Positions 53,244 through 63,992 of a DNA stretch of 64,000 bases are shown piece by piece (position 1 is the stretch's first letter; each line of letters opens with the position of its first letter). The stretch spans positions 1,557,501 to 1,621,500 of the forward strand of contig NZ_CP129971.1 in the NCBI RefSeq assembly GCF_030503855.1. The letters are read 5' to 3'. The DNA is from Marivirga salinae (lineage in GTDB: Bacteria; Bacteroidota; Bacteroidia; Cytophagales; Cyclobacteriaceae). The notes below the pieces were generated by a model. The model made no database searches, was not told where the DNA came from, and was given only the letters and a program-made list of their open reading frames with translations. A program made the translations under genes and the position numbers.

Positions 53244-54953
53244 ATGAAAATAAAATCTTTACTATCCATATTGGCAATTTTCAGCTTTCTGAGTTGTCAA
53301 AATCAACAAGAATCAGCGGATTTAATAATTAAAGGAGGTAACATTTATACAGTAAATGAAAACCAACCCACTGTGGAAGCAGTAGCTGTTAAAAATAATA
53401 AAATTTTATTTGCAGGAAGTGAAGCAGAAGTTGAGCAATATCTGTCTGAAAATACGAAGCAGGTTGATTTAGCAGGGAAAACCATGACTCCTGGTTTTAT
53501 TGAAGGTCATGGTCATTTTATGGGCTTAGGTTATAATGAATTGAATGTTGATTTATTACAAACTAAAAGCTATGATGAAGTCATACAAAAAGTAAAAGAA
53601 GCAGTGGATGCTGCAAAGCCAGGTGAATGGATAACTGGTAGAGGTTGGCATCAAAGCAAATGGAATAAAATGCCTAATAACACTATTGACGGTTTTCCTT
53701 TGCATCATGCCATTAGTGAAGTTTCCCCTGATAATCCCGTTTATTTAAGGCATGCAAGTGGTCATGCTGGAATGGCAAATGAAAAAGCTATGCAAATTGC
53801 TGGAGTTCTTCCTTTATCTAAAGAAAGCATGGCAAATCTAGATGTTGAAGGTGGCGAAATTTTCAGGGATGAGCAGGGAAATCCAACAGGAGTTTTCAAC
53901 GAAAGAGCGATGACATTGATCACGCAACATATTCCTGAGAGTACACCAGAAAAAGATCAAAAAGCTTTTGAATTAGCAGTAAAAGCTAGTCACCGAAACG
54001 GAATTACAAGTTTTCATGATGCTGGAATTGGCAGAGAAAATATTCAGCTTTATCGTGATATGAAGGCAGATGGAAAATTGGATGTGAGGATGTACGCTAT
54101 GTTAACAGGTTGGGATAAGGAATTATTAAATGAATGGTATGAAAAAGGACCTGAAGTGGATAGTACTCATCTTTTAACTATCCGCTCTATCAAATTAAAT
54201 TGCGATGGTGCTTTAGGTTCAAGAGGTGCTTGGCTTTTAGAAGAATATACTGACCAACCAGGTCATTTCGGACATGAGACTTTGCCAATGAGTTTTGTTT
54301 ATACTACTTCCAATCAGGCATTGAAAACAGGTTTTCAAGTTTGCTCACATGCAATAGGAGATAGAGCCAATCAGGAAATCCTAGATAGATATGAAAAGGC
54401 GATGAATGAAAATGCGGATCTAACTGACAACCACAGATTCAGAATTGAACATGCTCAGCATTTACATCCTGATGATATTCCAAGATTTGCTGAATTAGGT
54501 GTAATTCCAGCTATGCAAGCTGTTCATATGTCATCAGATAGGCCTTGGGCAATTGATAGATTAGGAGAAAAGCGAATTAAAGAAGGGGCTTATATGTGGC
54601 AAGCCTTGTTGCAATCAGGAGTACCTATTGTAAATGGAACCGATGTGCCGGTTGAGCCAATCGATCCATTAGCTTCTTTTTATGCAAGCGTTAGCCGTAA
54701 AACCTTAGAAGGAACTCCAGAAGGAGGTTACGAACCAGAGCAAAAAATGACCAGAGAGCAGGCTTTAAGATCTTATACTTTGGATGCGGCTTATGGTGCT
54801 TTTGAAGAAGACATTAAAGGCTCAATTGAAGTAGGTAAATTAGCCGATTTCACCATTTTTGATAAAGATATCATGACTGTTCCTGAGGATGAAATCCTTG
54901 AAACAAATGTGGCTATGACTATTTTTGATGGGAGAGTGGTTTTTGAGAAATAA
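53244..54953 (+). CDS. YtcJ-like amidohydrolase lipoprotein
   Basis: 569 residues. A lipobox (IFSFLSC, Cys18) precedes a metal-dependent amidohydrolase: GFIEGHGHF with His89 and His91, the carbamylated-Lys/His region SIKLNCDGALGSRGAWL, CSHAIGDRANQEILDRY, RIEHAQHLHP, and the final Asp in VNGTDVPVEP. The YtcJ branch acts on formamides or N-acyl amines; the substrate is unknown. It is unusual among cytoplasmic homologues in carrying a lipoprotein signal, so it should work in the envelope. A long perfect hairpin lies 60 bases downstream. Confidence 0.82.
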   Translation: MKIKSLLSILAIFSFLSCQNQQESADLIIKGGNIYTVNENQPTVEAVAVKNNKILFAGSEAEVEQYLSENTKQVDLAGKTMTPGFIEGHGHFMGLGYNELNVDLLQTKSYDEVIQKVKEAVDAAKPGEWITGRGWHQSKWNKMPNNTIDGFPLHHAISEVSPDNPVYLRHASGHAGMANEKAMQIAGVLPLSKESMANLDVEGGEIFRDEQGNPTGVFNERAMTLITQHIPESTPEKDQKAFELAVKASHRNGITSFHDAGIGRENIQLYRDMKADGKLDVRMYAMLTGWDKELLNEWYEKGPEVDSTHLLTIRSIKLNCDGALGSRGAWLLEEYTDQPGHFGHETLPMSFVYTTSNQALKTGFQVCSHAIGDRANQEILDRYEKAMNENADLTDNHRFRIEHAQHLHPDDIPRFAELGVIPAMQAVHMSSDRPWAIDRLGEKRIKEGAYMWQALLQSGVPIVNGTDVPVEPIDPLASFYASVSRKTLEGTPEGGYEPEQKMTREQALRSYTLDAAYGAFEEDIKGSIEVGKLADFTIFDKDIMTVPEDEILETNVAMTIFDGRVVFEK

Positions 54954-55012
54954 GTTTAAAAGCCTTATTAGGGAAAAGGTTTATGCGATATTGGTCTTTT
55001 AGAAAAATCCTT

Positions 55013-55053
55013 GTTCAGTGCGTTCCCGAATTTTAATCGGGAACGCACTGAAC
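55013..55053. repeat. perfect 17-bp GC-rich inverted repeat
   Basis: GTTCAGTGCGTTCCCGA (55013-55029) and TCGGGAACGCACTGAAC (55037-55053) pair perfectly around the loop ATTTTAA. No T tract follows on either strand. It is more GC-rich than the surroundings. The 9-mer GTGCGTTCC inside it also occurs in the M3 peptidase terminator at 58840. It may be a strong intrinsic stop, a mRNA 3'-end stabiliser or a member of a mobile hairpin family. Confidence 0.6.
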
Positions 55054-55145
55054 GGGAAAAGTAGTAAACTTAACTCTTTTATGCTATTGAAATAGGTTTG
55101 TAATTTCAGTGTCCATGGTTAGTGGCACAGCAACCATCCGATACA

Positions 55146-55178
55146 CAAAAAAAGGTCTGATAAAATCAGACCTTTTTT
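55146..55178. terminator. bidirectional terminator
   Basis: AAGGTCTGAT/ATCAGACCTT (10 bp, 3-nt loop, 55152-55174) has A and T tracts on both sides and serves at least the minus-strand gene ending at 55204. Confidence 0.8.
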
Positions 55179-55203
55179 CATTATTAGAAACTGTCGCTTT
55201 TTG

Positions 55204-55674
55204 TCAACTGTCAACTGTAGCATAGCTCTCCATATTTTCAGGAAGCTTAATATTCGCCAACAATTTCTCTTCCAGTAAATCTGCCCAGGCAAACATATAA
55301 TCCACCACATCTTCTTTATTGTTGTGATAGAGTTTTACACCTCTTTCGCCCATATATCTTCTAACTTCTTGGTTTTTCAATCTTTCCAGTTCAATCATGT
55401 CTTTTCTTTCCAAGCCTGAATCCATCATACTAGAGATAATTTCATCCATCGGCATTGCACTGGTGCTACAATAGTCTTCTACTTGGTCTGTCCAATCACC
55501 AGATTTTCTCATGGCATATTCATGAATTTCTCTTTTGCTGTAAGGAGTTAGTTCCTGTGCTAAATGCCCGCAATTACAACCGCCCATATGTCCCCATTGG
55601 TAATGAAAGCCCTCCTGAATCTTTCGGGCAGCAGTTCTAATTGCTTTAATGAGTTTTATATTTGCTCTTGCCAT
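55204..55674 (-). CDS. conserved hypothetical protein (156 aa)
   Basis: 156 residues, soluble, mostly helical. A cysteine/glycine cluster near the N terminus (HMGGCNCGHLAQEL, about 29-42) together with the later DYCSTS could bind a metal, which is inference. I recall close homologues in many Cytophagales and Flavobacteriia, all unannotated. Single gene between a terminator and the divergent ferredoxin reductase gene. Confidence 0.65.
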   Translation of the reverse strand: MARANIKLIKAIRTAARKIQEGFHYQWGHMGGCNCGHLAQELTPYSKREIHEYAMRKSGDWTDQVEDYCSTSAMPMDEIISSMMDSGLERKDMIELERLKNQEVRRYMGERGVKLYHNNKEDVVDYMFAWADLLEEKLLANIKLPENMESYATVDS

Positions 55675-55837
55675 AATTATGTTTTCTTTTTGTAACTATC
55701 GAGTCAGCTTAAAAGTTTATTATTGAAATGAATTTTGAAGCATTTTTGGAATTAATAAGTGAAAATTGTTAAAGCTTGTTAATTTTGCTTAACTATTATA
55801 GAAACATTGAGTTATCTCAAATAAAAATTTAAAAAGC

Positions 55838-56944
<1,107 letters not shown>

Positions 56945-56971
56945 CTTTTCATTAAATAATGAGTAAAAAAT

Positions 56972-56997
56972 AAAGAGGGCTACTGTCCTCTTTTTTT
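56972..56997 (+). terminator. terminator of the ferredoxin reductase gene
   Basis: AAAGAGG/CCTCTTT (7 bp, extended by a wobble and a GC pair, 56972-56993) followed by four more T residues. Confidence 0.7.
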
Positions 56998-57088
56998 GTA
57001 TCCAGATACTGTCATCTCGGAAATTAAATTCATTTAATTTAAATAATGAATTTAATTAGCCGTGATCTAAAATTTTAAAATACTAAAC

Positions 57089-58798
57089 ATGGAATTCGAA
57101 ATAAAAGAAAGACAATTTTTACCTAAGGATTTTAAAGTAAAAGATTGGGAGACTTTAAAACCTTATTTTGATAAATTATTAGAAGAAGAAATTAATTCCA
57201 CCCAGGATTTAGAGAATTGGTTTGCCAAATTAAGTGAACTGGAAGCGGTTGTTTCAGAAGATATGGCTTGGCGCTATATTAAAATGACCTGCGACACTTC
57301 AGATGAAAAATTAGCTGCCTCTTTTGAGGATTTTGTTCGTAATATCCAGCCTCATATTGCCCCTTATAGTGATAAATTGAACAGGAAGGCTTTGGCTTCT
57401 CCTTATTTAGCTTCAGTTAAAGAGAAAGAAGGCTATAATATCATGATTCGGGAAATGGAGAAAGATGTGAAAATCTTCAGAGAGGAAAACATTCCACTGG
57501 AAACCGAGATTGCAAGCCTCTCTCAAAAATATGGCTCTATTTCCGGGGCAATGGACATTGAGCATGAGGGCAAGGAAATGACGTTGCAACAGGCAGCTGT
57601 AATGTTACAATCCACCGATAGGGAATTAAGGGAAGAAATCTATCGTAAAATATCTTCCAGAAGATTAGCCGATAAAGAAAAACTGGATAAGCTATTTACT
57701 GAACTGATACAGTTAAGAACCAAAGTGGCTAAAAATGCTGGTTTTGAAAATTACCGTGATTTTATGTTTGCCTCCATGGGCCGCTTCGATTATTCACCTC
57801 AGGATTGTTTTGATTTCCATGATTCTGTGAAGTCAGAAGTAGTGCCCTTGCTGGATGAAATAGCAAAGAATAGAAAGGAAAAGCTAGAACTGGATACATT
57901 AAGACCATGGGACAAAGCTGTTGATATTTCTGGAAAGGAAGCTTTAGAACCTTTTAATGGAGCTGATGATTTGACTCAGAAAACCATTAAAGTATTCAAT
58001 AAATTAGACCCATTTTTAGGCGATTGTTTAGTAAAGATGGTAGAAATGAAACATCTGGACTTGGATTCCAGAAAAGGGAAATCGCCAGGAGGTTATAATT
58101 ATCCGCTTTCCGAAACAGGAGTTCCTTTTATATTCATGAATGCCACATCTACTTTGCGAGATATGGTGACACTATTGCATGAAGGCGGACATGCAGTGCA
58201 TTCTTTCCTAATGAATGATTTGGAATTGAATGATTTCAAAAATCCGCCATCTGAAGTAGCCGAATTGGCTTCCATGAGTATGGAGTTGATTACCCTTGAT
58301 TATTGGGATATTTTCTTTGATAATGAAGAGGATTTAAAAAGAGCCAAAACAGAACATCTGGAAGGAATTATTGAGACATTGCCTTGGGTGGCCACTATCG
58401 ATAAATTCCAGCATTGGATTTATGAAAATCCGGAGCATACCGTAGCCGAAAGAACAAAAGCATGGAATGATATTCTGGATGATTTTTCAGATTCCATTAC
58501 AGATTACGCTGGTTTGGAGAAATTCAAAGACAGTCTGTGGCAGAAGCAATTGCATTTATATGAAGTGCCATTTTACTATATAGAATATGGAATGGCACAA
58601 TTAGGAGCAGTAGCAGTTTGGAAGAACTATAAAACAGATCCTAAAAAAGGATTGGATTCCTATATGAAAGCTTTAAGGATGGGGTATACCAAATCTATTC
58701 CTGAAGTTTACGAAGCAGCTGATATCAAATTTGATTTCAGCAAAAAGAACATCAGCGAATTGATGAACTTTGTAAAAGAGGAAATGCAGAAACTTTAA
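57089..58798 (+). CDS. M3 family oligoendopeptidase (PepF-type)
   Basis: 569 residues, the length of PepF. The zinc site HEGGHAVHSF (about 365-374, HExxH form HEGGH) and the downstream third ligand Glu in PSEVAELASMSMEL are intact. Surrounding motifs include SPGGYNYPL and YGMAQLGAVAVWKNY. It degrades short peptides in the cytoplasm (no signal peptide). Single gene ending in a strong terminator. Confidence 0.92.
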   Translation: MEFEIKERQFLPKDFKVKDWETLKPYFDKLLEEEINSTQDLENWFAKLSELEAVVSEDMAWRYIKMTCDTSDEKLAASFEDFVRNIQPHIAPYSDKLNRKALASPYLASVKEKEGYNIMIREMEKDVKIFREENIPLETEIASLSQKYGSISGAMDIEHEGKEMTLQQAAVMLQSTDRELREEIYRKISSRRLADKEKLDKLFTELIQLRTKVAKNAGFENYRDFMFASMGRFDYSPQDCFDFHDSVKSEVVPLLDEIAKNRKEKLELDTLRPWDKAVDISGKEALEPFNGADDLTQKTIKVFNKLDPFLGDCLVKMVEMKHLDLDSRKGKSPGGYNYPLSETGVPFIFMNATSTLRDMVTLLHEGGHAVHSFLMNDLELNDFKNPPSEVAELASMSMELITLDYWDIFFDNEEDLKRAKTEHLEGIIETLPWVATIDKFQHWIYENPEHTVAERTKAWNDILDDFSDSITDYAGLEKFKDSLWQKQLHLYEVPFYYIEYGMAQLGAVAVWKNYKTDPKKGLDSYMKALRMGYTKSIPEVYEAADIKFDFSKKNISELMNFVKEEMQKL

Positions 58799-58820
58799 TA
58801 ATTGATAAAATTTACTTTTT

Positions 58821-58854
58821 AAAAAGGAACGCTCAATCGTGCGTTCCTTTTTTT
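58821..58854 (+). terminator. terminator of the M3 peptidase gene
   Basis: AAAGGAACGC/GCGTTCCTTT (10 bp, 8-nt loop) followed by TTTT; A residues upstream let it work for the convergent gene too. Confidence 0.85.
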
Positions 58855-58870
58855 AAATCGATTTCTACAT

Positions 58871-59779
58871 CTAAAATCCAATCTTCAATTCCTCTCTATA
58901 AGTACTATCCTTTACACCATTTTTATTCCAATAATCCAGCATAATTCTTTCTTTAAGGGTGGCGGTAGTCGTCATTATTTCACCTTTTTCAGGATAAGTT
59001 TCTTCCCACTTTTCTATTTGATAAGGATGTTGATTTTTATAAAATATTGATAATTCACGCTCCAATTCAGGGATTTCAATTTTGAGTTCGTTTAAATCAT
59101 CACTCTTGATTTTACTGATATTGGCAGTATAAGACTTTAATTCTTTGTGCTTTAATCGCAAATACTGGGTGGAAGGAAATAATTGGATTTCACCTTCAGG
59201 AATTTGATTGGGATCCAAACGCAATAAGGTCCAAAGCTCATCTTCCAGCCATATTTTTTCTAGATTCATTCTCACATCTCCTTCACTTTCAAAATAGGAG
59301 CGAGCTAGTAATTTGTATTTATTCCTTTTATTATTCAGTTGCATAAAAACATGACCGCACCATTCCTGAACCGAGGTGGTAATTTTTCTCGCATGTAAAT
59401 CATTATCAGGATAAACTGGGGAGAATACAGAGGTCATAATAGAGTAAGGATAAATTCCCGTATTGAATTTTTTAGTGAAATTAAGTTTCAATACTTTTTC
59501 GGCATCATCCCCAGCTTCTTTGGGATTATCCAGTTTTACTTGCTTGCTTTTAGAGAAATCCTCTGTTACATAAATAAGAACAGCTTCACCTTTTCTTTTT
59601 GCTCCATATCGGATTTGCTCTAAATCATAGGAAGTCAATTCTGCTTTGCCTTGATACCAATAGTCTCCAAACTGTTCATTAAGCTTTAAATTCACTTTTT
59701 CTTGTGAAGGCTTGTCGTCTTTTTGTGCACAGGCTTGAAATAAAATTAATAAAAACGGAAAGAGTAGAAGGTTTTTCAT
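58871..59779 (-). CDS. conserved hypothetical lipoprotein
   Basis: 302 residues. Signal peptide with lipobox LILFQAC (lipidated Cys17), then a soluble domain containing FGDYWYQGKAELTSYDLEQ, a VQEWCGHVFMQLN motif and a C-terminal YPEKGEIMTTTATLKE. Homologues in Bacteroidota are sometimes mislabelled septum formation inhibitor Maf, but none of the Maf nucleotide-binding motifs is present. Function unknown; probably an envelope protein. It may share a transcript with the upstream CrtA gene. Confidence 0.7.
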   Translation of the reverse strand: MKNLLLFPFLLILFQACAQKDDKPSQEKVNLKLNEQFGDYWYQGKAELTSYDLEQIRYGAKRKGEAVLIYVTEDFSKSKQVKLDNPKEAGDDAEKVLKLNFTKKFNTGIYPYSIMTSVFSPVYPDNDLHARKITTSVQEWCGHVFMQLNNKRNKYKLLARSYFESEGDVRMNLEKIWLEDELWTLLRLDPNQIPEGEIQLFPSTQYLRLKHKELKSYTANISKIKSDDLNELKIEIPELERELSIFYKNQHPYQIEKWEETYPEKGEIMTTTATLKERIMLDYWNKNGVKDSTYREELKIGF

Positions 59780-59830
59780 GGTTTTGAAATTTGGTGATTA
59801 CTTATTGCTAACGGATTACGGCAATAGCTG

Positions 59831-60481
59831 TTAATGATTAATGCTCTTAATGTAATTGAAACGACCAAATAACTCCTCTTTATACCAATTTTCTTTCTTT
59901 ACCTTCCCAATAATCTCTTTATGGATATCAGCATATGCATAATCCTTCATGGCTTGCTCATTTTCCCAAATGCTGAAGGTGGCTTGTTCAATTAAAGGCC
60001 ATTCGCCTATTCCTTTGGTAAAGATTAAACCCTTGGCATTTTTAATAGCTTGACTTGCCTTGGGTACGAATTGCCAAAATCGTGGCAGTTTATGGAGGTT
60101 AATTCTTGCCCTGGTTATTACAGCTATTTTCCCTCCTGAGTATTCTGCTTTCTCAGGAAATGGATTTTGTCCATACCAGCTACCATGTGCACCAAGCGAC
60201 TCTAAATAGTGTGTTTCTATTGAGTTGGATTTACTTTTTAGCTCATTGAATTCATTTGAATTTTGGAAAAAATCTTCGGCTTGCGTTTCATGCTCCCACT
60301 TCATCAACAAAGCATAGGTAGAAAAATCAGGCCATAAACTAAAACCAAATCCGCTTCCTGTCCCTAGTAATTTCGCAAATTCACAACCTTTGATTTTAGC
60401 TAATCGAGGAGGCAGCAATTGCATTTGTTTAAATGCCCAATATTTATTTTGAGAGTAGTTTATTAATGAGATGGTTACCAT
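59831..60481 (-). CDS. crtA: CrtA-like spheroidene monooxygenase
   Basis: 216 residues. The characteristic layout FAKLLGTGSGFGFSLWPDFS, ESLGAHGSWYGQNPF and ITRARINLHKLPRFWQFVP, ending in a WENEQAMKDYAY segment, matches CrtA, a haem-binding carotenoid oxygenase that adds a keto group at C2 of acyclic carotenoids. No other crt gene is in the window, so the pathway genes lie elsewhere or it acts on a different carotenoid. Cytoplasmic or membrane-associated. Confidence 0.75.
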   Translation of the reverse strand: MVTISLINYSQNKYWAFKQMQLLPPRLAKIKGCEFAKLLGTGSGFGFSLWPDFSTYALLMKWEHETQAEDFFQNSNEFNELKSKSNSIETHYLESLGAHGSWYGQNPFPEKAEYSGGKIAVITRARINLHKLPRFWQFVPKASQAIKNAKGLIFTKGIGEWPLIEQATFSIWENEQAMKDYAYADIHKEIIGKVKKENWYKEELFGRFNYIKSINH

Positions 60482-60721
60482 ATATTATTTGTAAAACTCA
60501 TTAGTGCAGGAAGGGTTTTGAGATTTGATAATATATTTAATTAAGATAATAAGTTTTTAAGTCTATAGAAGGGGTTATTGTTACTGCCTGAGTATGTAGA
60601 TATAGGATGCAATTGAATTATATTTTTAAAATTTAGTTTTCACTTTATTCCATGTGTTAAATCCCATTAGTTGTTTTTATTTTATTAGTTTTAATTTTTC
60701 AACACTTGAACTATTAGCCTA

Positions 60722-61501
60722 ATGAACACAAAGTTAAAAATCTTTGTAATTATTGAAGAAGCAATCGATTTATTTAAATCGAATTATAAATTGTTTTTAA
60801 CCATTAGTTTTCTCGGGGCTGTTTGTAGCTTGTTGATTTCCCTTGGTAACCAATTAGTCAATACTGATGATTTTATCAATGCAGTTGTTTTAGTACTTGT
60901 TGTTATCTTCTCCATCTATTTTTCTTTTCGATTGCAGATTGCATTAATAATTGCTGTTAATAACAGGTTTCAAAAATTTGAAACTGATTTTCAGGAATGT
61001 TATAAAACAGCTGGTAGCTATTTTTGGAGCTATGTTTTTACTTCCATTGCTTTAGCTTTATTGGTGGGTTTATCCATCGTATTTATATTCTTTTCGATTT
61101 CAATGGAAGCAAATCCTTTGGTTATTGCTTTATGTAGCTTGTTGTTTGGTGGGCTGGCACTTTTACTTCTTTATTATTTTAATTTTGCTCCTTTAGTAAG
61201 TGTATTAAATCCTGAGGCTTCAAGTAATTTTAGTAAAAGTAAAGAGTTGGTAAAAAGTCAACCGAGATTAGTCTTGAGTATGGTTGTGCTTGGTGTAATT
61301 GTACAAATTTTACTGTATTTATCAAAAGACCTACTTGGGGGTAATAGCTTTGTAATGAATATGGAGGTTTCTTATGTTTTGGAATTCATGGTCGATTTAG
61401 TGATTGCGCCATTATTTACGATAGTTTATATGATGGTTTATTATAAACTTCAGGAGACTGCCTATGAACAAGAAAACTTGACTGATACAGCCACTGAATA
61501 A
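60722..61501 (+). CDS. polytopic membrane protein of unknown function
   Basis: 259 residues with about six membrane helices (LFLTISFLGAVCSLLIS, AVVLVLVVIFSIYFSF, YVFTSIALALLVGLSIVFIF, IALCSLLFGGLALLLLYYF, LVLSMVVLGVIVQILLYL, VDLVIAPLFTIVYMMVYY) and a soluble C-terminal tail. This is the layout of glycerophosphodiester-phosphodiesterase-type membrane domains without the enzyme part. No motif assigns a function. Confidence 0.65.
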   Translation: MNTKLKIFVIIEEAIDLFKSNYKLFLTISFLGAVCSLLISLGNQLVNTDDFINAVVLVLVVIFSIYFSFRLQIALIIAVNNRFQKFETDFQECYKTAGSYFWSYVFTSIALALLVGLSIVFIFFSISMEANPLVIALCSLLFGGLALLLLYYFNFAPLVSVLNPEASSNFSKSKELVKSQPRLVLSMVVLGVIVQILLYLSKDLLGGNSFVMNMEVSYVLEFMVDLVIAPLFTIVYMMVYYKLQETAYEQENLTDTATE

Positions 61502-61787
61502 ATCTATTTGAAAAATAAAATATAAGCCTATTGGTTATCAGCTCAGTTAAAAGAATTGTCTACTGGACCTTTTGTTTATGCTGAAACCTGAAAAGATAAT
61601 TAGGTTAGTTTGAAGGCTTTTGAGCAATTCTAGTATTCAGAAGCAATTGAGGATATATGAGAGAATGGATTGTTAGTGTTATAAATCAATTCTACCAATT
61701 ATCCATAAACAACATAAGCCATCATTATTTTCCATATATTTAATCTATATATCTAAAACAATCACTTATTTTCTTTAAATAGTTGTC

Positions 61788-63383
61788 ATGGATTTTGATT
61801 ACGATTACATTATAATTGGCAGTGGGTTCGGGGGTTCGGTTAGTGCATTAAGACTTTCGCAAAAAGGATATAAGGTTTTGGTGGTCGAAAAAGGAAAGTG
61901 GTACCAGTCAAAAGATTTTGCTAAAACCAACTGGAATTTACCTAAGTGGTTATGGTTGCCATCGCTGCGTTTTTTCGGTATTATGAAGCTCACAGTTTTC
62001 AGGCATGTTGCCATCCTCTCAGGCACTGGTGTAGGAGGTGGTTCCCTTGTTTATGCCAATACATTACCTGTGCCTAAAACTGCCTTTTATAAAACGGGTT
62101 CATGGGCTAGTTTAAAAGATTGGGAAACAGAGTTAAAGCCGTATTATGCAATAGCCCATAAAATGTTGGGGGCTGCTGAAAACCCAGAATTATTTGACGG
62201 TGATCTTGCCCTTCAAAAGCTGGCTAAAGAGCGAAATATCAGCAGTCAATTTGAGGCTACTAAAGTGGCCGTATATTTTGGCAAGCCGGGAGTTGAGGTA
62301 GAAGATCCATACTTTGGTGGTAAAGGCCCTAAAAGGACAGGTTGTACTTTTTGCGGGGGCTGTATGACGGGCTGTCGCTATGATGCCAAGAATACATTGG
62401 ATAAAAACTATTTACATCTTGCCCAGCAAGAAGGGGCTGAAATACTAGCCGAACAGGAAGTAATTGATGTGAAGCCAATTGAAAATAAAGAAGGGTCAGA
62501 TGGTTATCATGTTCAGCTTCAATCCAGTACAAAGTTTTTTAAAACAAAAAAATCTCTTACCGCAAATGGAGTGATTTTCTCTGGTGGGGTAATGGGCACA
62601 GTAAAATTACTGTTAAAACTGAAGAAAAAAGGCTCATTACCACTTCTGTCCAATAAAACGGGTGAAGAAATAAGAACCAACAATGAAACACTGATCAGCG
62701 TATCCAGTCTGGAGAAAAATATTAATGTCTCTAAAGGAGTGGCTATCGGCAGTATTTTGCATACTGATGAAAACACCCATCTTGAGATTTGTCGTTATTC
62801 AGAAGGCTCAGGCTTTTGGAAGTTATTGCATTTACCCATGTCACAGGGAAATACTATTTTTAAGAGGATAGGAAACACCTTTGTCAATATGTTTAAGTCG
62901 CCTGTCCGTTATTTCAGAACTTACTGGCTCAACAGCTGGTCAAAACGAACGGTCATTTTGTTATTTATGCAGTCGGTTGATAGTACCATTAACTTTAAAA
63001 GAGGATGGCTTGGCAATATGGTATCGAAAGTGGGAAATGGAAAACCACCGAGTCCTGATATTCCAGAATCTGCTCAGCTAACTAAAGATTACGCAAAAAT
63101 TATAAATGGGAATGCCACAGCCTTTTCGCTGGAAACGCTGGCAGGAATTCCGTCAACAGCACATATTTTGGGTGGTGCTGTTATGGGGGAAGACGCTGAA
63201 AAAGGGGTGATTGATAGGAGTAACAATGTTTTTGGCTATAAAAATATGATGGTCATAGATGGCTCGATGATATCGGCCAACCCGGGAGTTAACCCTTCAT
63301 TGTCTATTACCGCTATTGCAGAGCATGCAATGGACCAGGTACCGGAAAAGTCAAAAATACATGCTGGTTTTGAGAAGGAATAA
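61788..63383 (+). CDS. GMC-family FAD oxidoreductase, cholesterol-oxidase-like
   Basis: 531 residues. Dinucleotide-binding start YDYIIIGSGFGGSVSALRL (6-24), LSGTGVGGGSLVYAN around residue 85, a cysteine set CTFCGGCMTGCRYDAKNT (about 185-202) typical of the cholesterol-oxidase-like subfamily, and a C-terminal half with HILGGAVMG and GSMISANPGVNPSLSITAIAEH carrying the active-site His/Asn. It oxidises an alcohol with FAD; a steroid is possible but not established. Codon and base use is visibly more GC-rich than the neighbours, hinting at transfer. Confidence 0.85.
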   Translation: MDFDYDYIIIGSGFGGSVSALRLSQKGYKVLVVEKGKWYQSKDFAKTNWNLPKWLWLPSLRFFGIMKLTVFRHVAILSGTGVGGGSLVYANTLPVPKTAFYKTGSWASLKDWETELKPYYAIAHKMLGAAENPELFDGDLALQKLAKERNISSQFEATKVAVYFGKPGVEVEDPYFGGKGPKRTGCTFCGGCMTGCRYDAKNTLDKNYLHLAQQEGAEILAEQEVIDVKPIENKEGSDGYHVQLQSSTKFFKTKKSLTANGVIFSGGVMGTVKLLLKLKKKGSLPLLSNKTGEEIRTNNETLISVSSLEKNINVSKGVAIGSILHTDENTHLEICRYSEGSGFWKLLHLPMSQGNTIFKRIGNTFVNMFKSPVRYFRTYWLNSWSKRTVILLFMQSVDSTINFKRGWLGNMVSKVGNGKPPSPDIPESAQLTKDYAKIINGNATAFSLETLAGIPSTAHILGGAVMGEDAEKGVIDRSNNVFGYKNMMVIDGSMISANPGVNPSLSITAIAEHAMDQVPEKSKIHAGFEKE

Positions 63384-63452
63384 AATTAGTTGATAGGTGT
63401 TTTGTCCAAAAAATTAAGTGGAAAACTTAACGCCTCAATAACAGTATATAAA

Positions 63453-63490
63453 TAAAAAAAAAGGTTACAAACTTTCTGTCTGTAACCCTT
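63453..63490 (-). terminator. terminator downstream of the tRNA-Val array
   Basis: On the minus strand GGTTACA/TGTAACC (7 bp, 11-nt loop, 63463-63487) is followed by a run of nine T residues, about ten bases after the degenerate tRNA's 3' end. Confidence 0.7.
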
Positions 63491-63500
63491 TAATTTTGTG

Positions 63501-63992
<492 letters not shown>

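Noticed and set aside
55119..55310. Open frame over the end of the 156-residue hypothetical gene and its terminator
   Set aside because: It crosses a strong terminator hairpin and overlaps the better-supported gene in another frame.
58871..59779. Label septum formation inhibitor Maf for the lipoprotein
   Set aside because: The protein is exported and lacks the nucleotide-binding motifs of Maf; the label seems to be an inherited annotation error.
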